The position numbers and the translations under genes were made by a program. The notes beneath the pieces are model-generated. The model was not told where the DNA came from, did not search any database, and saw nothing but the letters and a program-made list of their open reading frames with translations. From assembly GCF_019049325.1 (NCBI RefSeq), contig NZ_JAGMUO010000010.1:1-64000 (forward strand): a stretch of 64,000 nt of DNA, written 5' to 3'. This stretch comes from Streptomyces sp. AC512_CC834 (lineage in GTDB: Bacteria > Actinomycetota > Actinomycetes > Streptomycetales > Streptomycetaceae). This document shows positions 59,740 through 64,000 of the stretch, one piece after another. The first letter of the stretch is position 1; each line of letters starts with the position of its first letter.

Positions 59740-61332
59740 TCACCAGGCATGCTGAGTACGGAAGAACCGGATCCAGAAGTCGGTGCGGTCCGGATCGGAG
59801 ACGGGAATCGTCCAAAAGCGCGCGCCGATCTCCATGACGGCGCCGGCGTCCGGTGAGAAGGCCGGCCAGCGCGGCAGGCCGCTGCCGTTGGGGTCGCCGG
59901 TGGCGACGAAGTTGGTCCAGTAGGCGGAGACGGTCCGCGCGGTCTCGTGGTCTTCCTCGGTCCATGCCCCGGTGCCGGACGCGGGGTTGCGGAAGACGTA
60001 GTCGATCTCCGAACCGTGGCCGGCCCGTCGCGGGCCGCCGTCCGGCGCCGGGGCGCGTCGGGTCCAGAAGTAGGTGTGCAGCGTGCCGGTGGCGTGCCGG
60101 CTCCAGTCCGCGCCCCACAAGAGGGTCGAGATGCGGGAGTTGTCGCGTGCCGCGGTGCTGCTCGCCCGTGCCGCCTCGTCGTCCGTGGCGGCCGGGTACA
60201 GCCGCAGGAACTCCTCGGCGAGCGTCCCGAACTTCCGCCGGGCCGCGGCGACGTGCTGATCAAGGCTCACGTTGACCGCCGGAGAGCCCGGCCGGACCGT
60301 CCCGCGCCCGCCGCGCAGGGCGGCGACCATCGTCCGCGGGACCGCGCCACTCTCGTCGAGGTTGTTCCCAGTGAGGTAGTCGACGTCGTTCTGCGAGCCC
60401 TTGGCGTACGTCTCGTCGTAGCCGGCGGGCAGCGCCCAGCCGTCGAGGACGGGACGGAACAGCGGTGGTGACGCGGAGCCGCCGGTGTCGACGCTCGTGT
60501 CGACCGGGTTGCGGCCGTCTATCAGCTTCCGCCAGTGCAACGACCGCAGGTCGTGGGCCGTGCTCGCACCGTGCTCCCGCGCGTAGCGGTCACCGGCGTT
60601 CTCGGCACCGGCCCGCATGCGGTAGGACGTGGACAGATAGCGGAGTTCCGGATCACGTGCGTGGCGGGCGTGGCTCTGCGCGATCGCACGACGGAACAGG
60701 CCCTTGGCGAGCGGGGACATGGCCAGGAAGTTGACCAGGCCGGCGCCCGCGGACTGGCCCGCGACGGTGACGCGGTCCGGGTCGCCGCCGAAGTGCGCGA
60801 TGTTGTCACGCACCCAGCGCAGGGCGGCGACGCAGTCGAGCAGCCCGTAGTTTCCGGAGGACCGGTGTCCCGACTCGTCGCTCAGCTCGGGTGTGGCGAG
60901 GAAACCGAGGGCGCCCAGACGGTAGTTGAAGGTGACGACGACGAGGCCGCCGCGGGCCAGGTTCTCGCCGTCGTAGCGGGGGTTCGCCCCGGTGCCCTCG
61001 CGGAATCCGCCACCGTAGATCCAGACGAGGACCGGGCGCCGCTCCGCACGGTGGGCCGCGCCCGTCCAGATGTTCAGGTTCAGGCAGTCCTCGCTCATGG
61101 GCACGTCGACGCCGGTCGCGGCCGCGTCGGTCGGTGGCTGCGGGCACATCGGGCCGAACCGGTCGGCCCGCCGGGTCCCCTCCCAGGCCGGGGGCGGCTG
61201 CGGCGGCCGCCAGCGCAGGTCGCCGACGGGTGGGGCGGCGTAGGGGATGCCGCGGAAGACGGTGACGATCTGGTCCCGGCAGACGACGCCTTCGACGCGT
61301 CCCGCTTCGGTGTCCGCGATGGGGCGGCCCAT
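59740..61332 (-). CDS. Cytoplasmic carboxylesterase type B
   Basis: A 530-residue hydrolase starting at ATG 61332, with GGAAGGGA just upstream and no signal peptide. Family signatures: EDCLNLNIWTG, oxyanion hole VWIYGGGFREG, nucleophile Ser194 in VTVAGQSAGAG, and AGHGSEIDYVF with the catalytic histidine. It is a paralogue of the exported esterase at 52228-53946 (long shared blocks such as NYRLGALGFLATPELS). It lies 27 bp from the binding-protein gene and after the GntR gene, so it is probably co-transcribed with an importer. The likely role is cleavage of an imported ester. Confidence 0.9.
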   Translation of the reverse strand: MGRPIADTEAGRVEGVVCRDQIVTVFRGIPYAAPPVGDLRWRPPQPPPAWEGTRRADRFGPMCPQPPTDAAATGVDVPMSEDCLNLNIWTGAAHRAERRPVLVWIYGGGFREGTGANPRYDGENLARGGLVVVTFNYRLGALGFLATPELSDESGHRSSGNYGLLDCVAALRWVRDNIAHFGGDPDRVTVAGQSAGAGLVNFLAMSPLAKGLFRRAIAQSHARHARDPELRYLSTSYRMRAGAENAGDRYAREHGASTAHDLRSLHWRKLIDGRNPVDTSVDTGGSASPPLFRPVLDGWALPAGYDETYAKGSQNDVDYLTGNNLDESGAVPRTMVAALRGGRGTVRPGSPAVNVSLDQHVAAARRKFGTLAEEFLRLYPAATDDEAARASSTAARDNSRISTLLWGADWSRHATGTLHTYFWTRRAPAPDGGPRRAGHGSEIDYVFRNPASGTGAWTEEDHETARTVSAYWTNFVATGDPNGSGLPRWPAFSPDAGAVMEIGARFWTIPVSDPDRTDFWIRFFRTQHAW

Positions 61333-61358
61333 TCGGTCCCTTCCGCCCCGGCCGCCCG

Positions 61359-62051
61359 TCAGCCGACGGGTGGTTGCGGGGACTTGTCGAGCAGCAGCGC
61401 CCGGCGGGCGGAGCCGACGTGATGGCGCATCGCCGCGTTCGCCGCATCGGGATTGCGGGTGACGACGGCCAGGAAGATCGTCTGGTGCTCCTCCAGCGAA
61501 CCGGCCCTCGGGTGCTGCGCGGAGAGGTTGCGGTACTGCCGCATCACCAGTGGGTAGAGCAGCGTGTCGTAGGCACGGGCCAGGGTCGTCTGGTGCGAGG
61601 CGTGCTTGATCTGCTGGTGGAAGCTGCGGTTGCCGCGCGAGTAGGCGGTTTGGTCGCCGCGTGACTCCGCCTCCTCCATCTCCCGGAGCGTGCCGCGCAG
61701 CTTCTCGATCTCTTCGGCCGTGGCCCGTTCCGCCGCCTTGCCGGCGAGGGCCGCCTCCAGGATCTCGCGGGCCTCCAGGATGTCCGCCGCCTCCTCGACG
61801 GAGAAGCTCCTGGTGCGCACCCCGCGATTGACCTCGCTGGTGACATAGCCCTCCTGCGTCAGCCGCGCGAGCGCGGTGCGCATGGTGCTTCGCGACACGT
61901 CGAACATCCGCGTGAGGTCCGCTTCGGTCAGTCGCGTGTCGGGCGCGACACTCCCCGAAAGCAGCAGGGAGCGCAGGCCCTCGTAGGCGTGGCTGTAGCG
62001 GGTACCCGGCGCCTTCGCCCGGGGCTCGGCACCGATGCTGTCGCTGTCCAC
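61359..62051 (-). CDS. GntR-family regulator, FCD type
   Basis: A 230-residue regulator starting at GTG 62051. The N-terminal winged helix is clear (YSHAYEGLRSLLLSGSVAPDTRL, EADLTRMFDVSRSTMRTALARL); the helical FCD domain follows (EAADILEAREILEAALAGKA, NRSFHQQIKHASHQTTL, EEHQTIFLAVVTRNPDAANAAM) with the metal/ligand-binding histidines expected. It sits within the run, between the decarboxylase-like genes and the esterase (27 bp before the latter), and probably controls the whole operon in response to an aromatic acid. Confidence 0.87.
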   Translation of the reverse strand: MDSDSIGAEPRAKAPGTRYSHAYEGLRSLLLSGSVAPDTRLTEADLTRMFDVSRSTMRTALARLTQEGYVTSEVNRGVRTRSFSVEEAADILEAREILEAALAGKAAERATAEEIEKLRGTLREMEEAESRGDQTAYSRGNRSFHQQIKHASHQTTLARAYDTLLYPLVMRQYRNLSAQHPRAGSLEEHQTIFLAVVTRNPDAANAAMRHHVGSARRALLLDKSPQPPVG

Positions 62052-62192
62052 CTCGGCCGCCTTTCTCTTCCGTGGAAGTGAGAACTGAGGCGGGAACAGT
62101 AGCTGACGGCATGACAGATCAGCTCCCGTGTTCGCCCGTACCCGAGATCACCTGCTGGGCGACGTCCACGTGGTGCCCCCTTCTCGTCTGTC

Positions 62193-62237
62193 TTCGGTGC
62201 GTTCGGTGCGTCCGGTGCGTCCGGTGCGGGCGGTGCG
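62193..62237. repeat. Five 9-bp tandem repeats (TTCGGTGCG-like)
   Basis: Units at 62193, 62202, 62211, 62220 and 62229 (TTCGGTGCG twice, TCCGGTGCG twice, GGCGGTGCG). They lie 14 bp beyond the stop of the decarboxylase-like gene, in the 200-bp gap before the GntR gene. Confidence 0.75.
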
Positions 62238-62251
62238 TTCGCGCGGGCGGC

Positions 62252-63238
62252 TCAGGCGTCCGGGTAGTCGCCCGCCGCGAACAGCGAGCTCGGCTCGTCG
62301 GGGAAGTCCGCGTCGAGCAGGCCCTGGTCCTTGGCGAACCGCACCATCGCGCGCAGGCTGGGCTCGTTGGCTTCGATGCCGTAGGGGACGGGGTCGCCAC
62401 CGATCGCGCGCCCCTGGCGGGCCAGCCGGGGCACCGCCGACCACTCGGGCCGGGCGGCGAGGTGCCGGCGCTTGCTCTGCGCGAACGCGGCGTACAGCTT
62501 GGCGGGCAGGCCGGGATCGCGCTCCACGAGTTCGGAGCGCACCGAGATCAGCGAGTGCAGCGGGTAGACGCCGGTCCGCAGGTAGTGGTCCACGGCGAGC
62601 GGGCCGGCCTCGGGGAAGAGCGGGTACGGGCCGTCGTCGCCGTCGCTCTCCGGTTCGGCCGCCGCCGCCGTCCAGCCGGCCTTGGGCGCGCCCGCCCGTC
62701 CCGTCCCGGCGTTCCCGGTCAGCGCGGCGTCGATCTCGCCGGCGCGCAGCAGCTCGCCCAGCGAACGGCCGTCGGTGACCCGCTCGACGTTGGCGGGGAC
62801 CCGGCCCTCGATGTGGTCGTCGTCGTCGACCACCCAGGTGATCTTGTCGATGTCCACCCCGTACTGGTCCCGCAGCACGCCGCGCACCCACACTCCCGTG
62901 CTCACCGAGTAGGCGCGGACGCCGACCCGGCGTCCTTCCAGGTCCCGCGGCACACGGATGCCGGACTGCCCGGCGCACTGTACGTCGCCGTGGTGGAAGC
63001 GCCGGTTGAGGAACACCGGCACCGCGGTCAGCGGGATGCCCTCCTGGCGCGCCATCAGGTAGGAGACCGGCGCCAGTTCGCACACGTCGAACTCCAGGTC
63101 CCGGATCATCCGCCGGTAGGCGCCGATGACCGGCTTGACCTCCACCGGATCGACCAGGTAGCCGTCCGTCTCGACGTCGCCGTCCAGCAGCGGCCGCGCG
63201 TGCGGGAAGTCTCCGAGTACCACCGTGAGCTTGTCCAT
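62252..63238 (-). CDS. 4,5-dihydroxyphthalate decarboxylase-like / NMT1-fold protein, second copy
   Basis: A 328-residue protein starting at ATG 63238 with AAGGGACAAGG upstream. It has no signal peptide, so unlike a true binding protein it should be cytoplasmic. The two-lobed periplasmic-binding fold is evident, and the sequence pattern (DFDVCELAPVSYLMARQEGI-like, PVFLNRRFHHGDVQCAGQSG, DLEGRRVGVRAYSVSTGVWVRG, QYGVDIDKITWV) is that of 4,5-dihydroxyphthalate decarboxylase (Pht5-type), which uses this fold. An alternative is an orphan NMT1-like binding protein. It is a tandem paralogue of the next gene, 62 bp away. Confidence 0.68.
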   Translation of the reverse strand: MDKLTVVLGDFPHARPLLDGDVETDGYLVDPVEVKPVIGAYRRMIRDLEFDVCELAPVSYLMARQEGIPLTAVPVFLNRRFHHGDVQCAGQSGIRVPRDLEGRRVGVRAYSVSTGVWVRGVLRDQYGVDIDKITWVVDDDDHIEGRVPANVERVTDGRSLGELLRAGEIDAALTGNAGTGRAGAPKAGWTAAAAEPESDGDDGPYPLFPEAGPLAVDHYLRTGVYPLHSLISVRSELVERDPGLPAKLYAAFAQSKRRHLAARPEWSAVPRLARQGRAIGGDPVPYGIEANEPSLRAMVRFAKDQGLLDADFPDEPSSLFAAGDYPDA

Positions 63239-63300
63239 GCCTTGTCCCTTACCGTTCCTTGCTGTTCCTGATTCCGGTGCGACGGTCCGTGCCGCGGGCC

Positions 63301-64000
63301 TCAGCCGCCGAGGCGGGCCGGCGGGACGCCGAGTGCCGCACAGGACCGCTCGACGAGCTCGTCGTAGTCGACCGCCCGCGGGATCACGTCCTGCTCCAGC
63401 GCGTAGGCGGCCGCCTTGGTGAACGCGGCACGCAGTCCTTCGAAGCCGACGGGGTGCCGGGCGACGGGCCCGCCCTCCTCGTTGGCGGTGAGTACCGACC
63501 GCATCGCGTCGTAGGCGGCGAGGACGGCGGCGGAGTGCTCCGCGGCGGCGGCTTCGGACACGCCGACCACGTGGTTGACGGGGATGAATCCCTGGTCCTC
63601 GGACCACTGTTCGGCGACCTCGTGGGCGCTGTCGACGGCGGTGCGGATGCGGTCGTCGGAGGGCAGTTCGTTGCCCATGATCCCGAAGTCGACCCGGCCC
63701 TCGAGGAAGTCCGCCGGCAGCTTGGTCCCCCGCGGCGCGCGCGTCACCCAGGACGGGTCCTCGGCGCCCTCGACGTGATGGCCCTCGTACGTCGTCCAGT
63801 GGGCCTTGCGCAGATCGACGCCGTACTGCTCGGTGAGGAACCCCCGCACCCACACGCCGGTGGTCTGGCTCCAGGCGCGCACTCCGACGCTGTGCCCCTC
63901 CACGTCGGCGACCGACAGCCCGCCGAGGGTCACCAGGGTCTGGTGCTGGTGGCGTCCGAGGGTGGTGACGGGCAGCAGCAGCACCGGTTTGCCGTAGGCG
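63301..64000 (-). CDS. 4,5-dihydroxyphthalate decarboxylase-like / NMT1-fold protein, first copy (5' end outside window)
   Basis: The frame is open to the window edge (AYGKPVLLLPVTTLGRHQH) and ends at 63301, leaving about 233 C-terminal residues. It parallels the neighbouring paralogue: LSVADVEGHSVGVRAWSQTTGVWVRGFLTEQYGVDLRKAHWTTYEG against DLEGRRVGVRAYSVSTGVWVRG. Identity outside this core is low, so the two may act on different substrates or form a heteromer. The N-terminal lobe and start are not visible. Confidence 0.65.
   Translation of the reverse strand, partial: AYGKPVLLLPVTTLGRHQHQTLVTLGGLSVADVEGHSVGVRAWSQTTGVWVRGFLTEQYGVDLRKAHWTTYEGHHVEGAEDPSWVTRAPRGTKLPADFLEGRVDFGIMGNELPSDDRIRTAVDSAHEVAEQWSEDQGFIPVNHVVGVSEAAAAEHSAAVLAAYDAMRSVLTANEEGGPVARHPVGFEGLRAAFTKAAAYALEQDVIPRAVDYDELVERSCAALGVPPARLGG

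Overview
The window is high-GC DNA with dense genes, frequent GTG and TTG starts, many ATGA stop/start overlaps, Tat-type signal peptides and families typical of Streptomyces (MAB_1171c-like membrane proteins, SAV_2336-type proteins, Mbl, MatB). From memory of S. coelicolor, the block GntR regulator - malonate carrier - MatB - carboxyltransferase - subtilase - ... - Mbl - GAF histidine kinase resembles the region around SCO2442-SCO2452. No rRNA, tRNA, CRISPR array or biosynthetic cluster was seen.

Layout. 0-2 kb: the end of an IS605-type TnpB gene with its terminal hairpin, a small secreted DUF4360 protein and a broken Rrf2 regulator. 2-10 kb: a GH35-like protein that appears to have lost its catalytic glutamates, facing a four-gene arabinose-type operon (binding protein, two permeases, GH51 arabinofuranosidase). 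10-14 kb: a tightly coupled operon of an ImmA/IrrE-like metallopeptidase, two MAB_1171c-type membrane proteins and a FAD oxidoreductase. 14-19 kb: an IclR regulator and SMP-30 lactonase, then an IS607-type element with a large TnpB. 19-25.6 kb: a secreted RHS/YD-repeat toxin of 1780 residues with a coupled, lower-GC candidate immunity gene. 26-28.5 kb: a decayed TniQ-type transposition gene and a chimeric ORF, marking an old insertion. 28.5-34 kb: malonate uptake and activation (GntR, MatC, MatB, carboxyltransferase), then a probable 19-residue peptide gene and a strong bidirectional terminator. 34-37.7 kb: a secreted subtilisin-like protease.

38-46.8 kb is the most interesting part. It is a compact four-gene operon: Trypco1-type protein, trypsin-VMAP protease, MoxR AAA+ ATPase, and a 1714-residue protein. 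It has the composition of the vWA-MoxR-VMAP class of NTP-dependent conflict systems. The large protein strings together a vWA-like domain with altered metal-site residues, a pseudokinase, an AfsR/SARP-like winged helix plus BTAD, an acidic linker, and a HAD-like domain lacking its nucleophile. It looks like a sensor and scaffold rather than an enzyme.

47-52 kb: Mbl, an orphan GAF histidine kinase and an MMPL exporter. 52-56.3 kb: an exported carboxylesterase divergent from a MarR regulator with two palindromic sites between them, and an MFS transporter. 56.4-64 kb: one minus-strand run of two dihydroxyphthalate-decarboxylase/NMT1-like proteins, GntR, a cytoplasmic carboxylesterase, an ABC binding protein, an ABC permease and a Tat-exported beta-propeller lactonase. 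I read this as a possible aromatic-ester uptake and catabolic operon; its ABC ATPase is not in the window.
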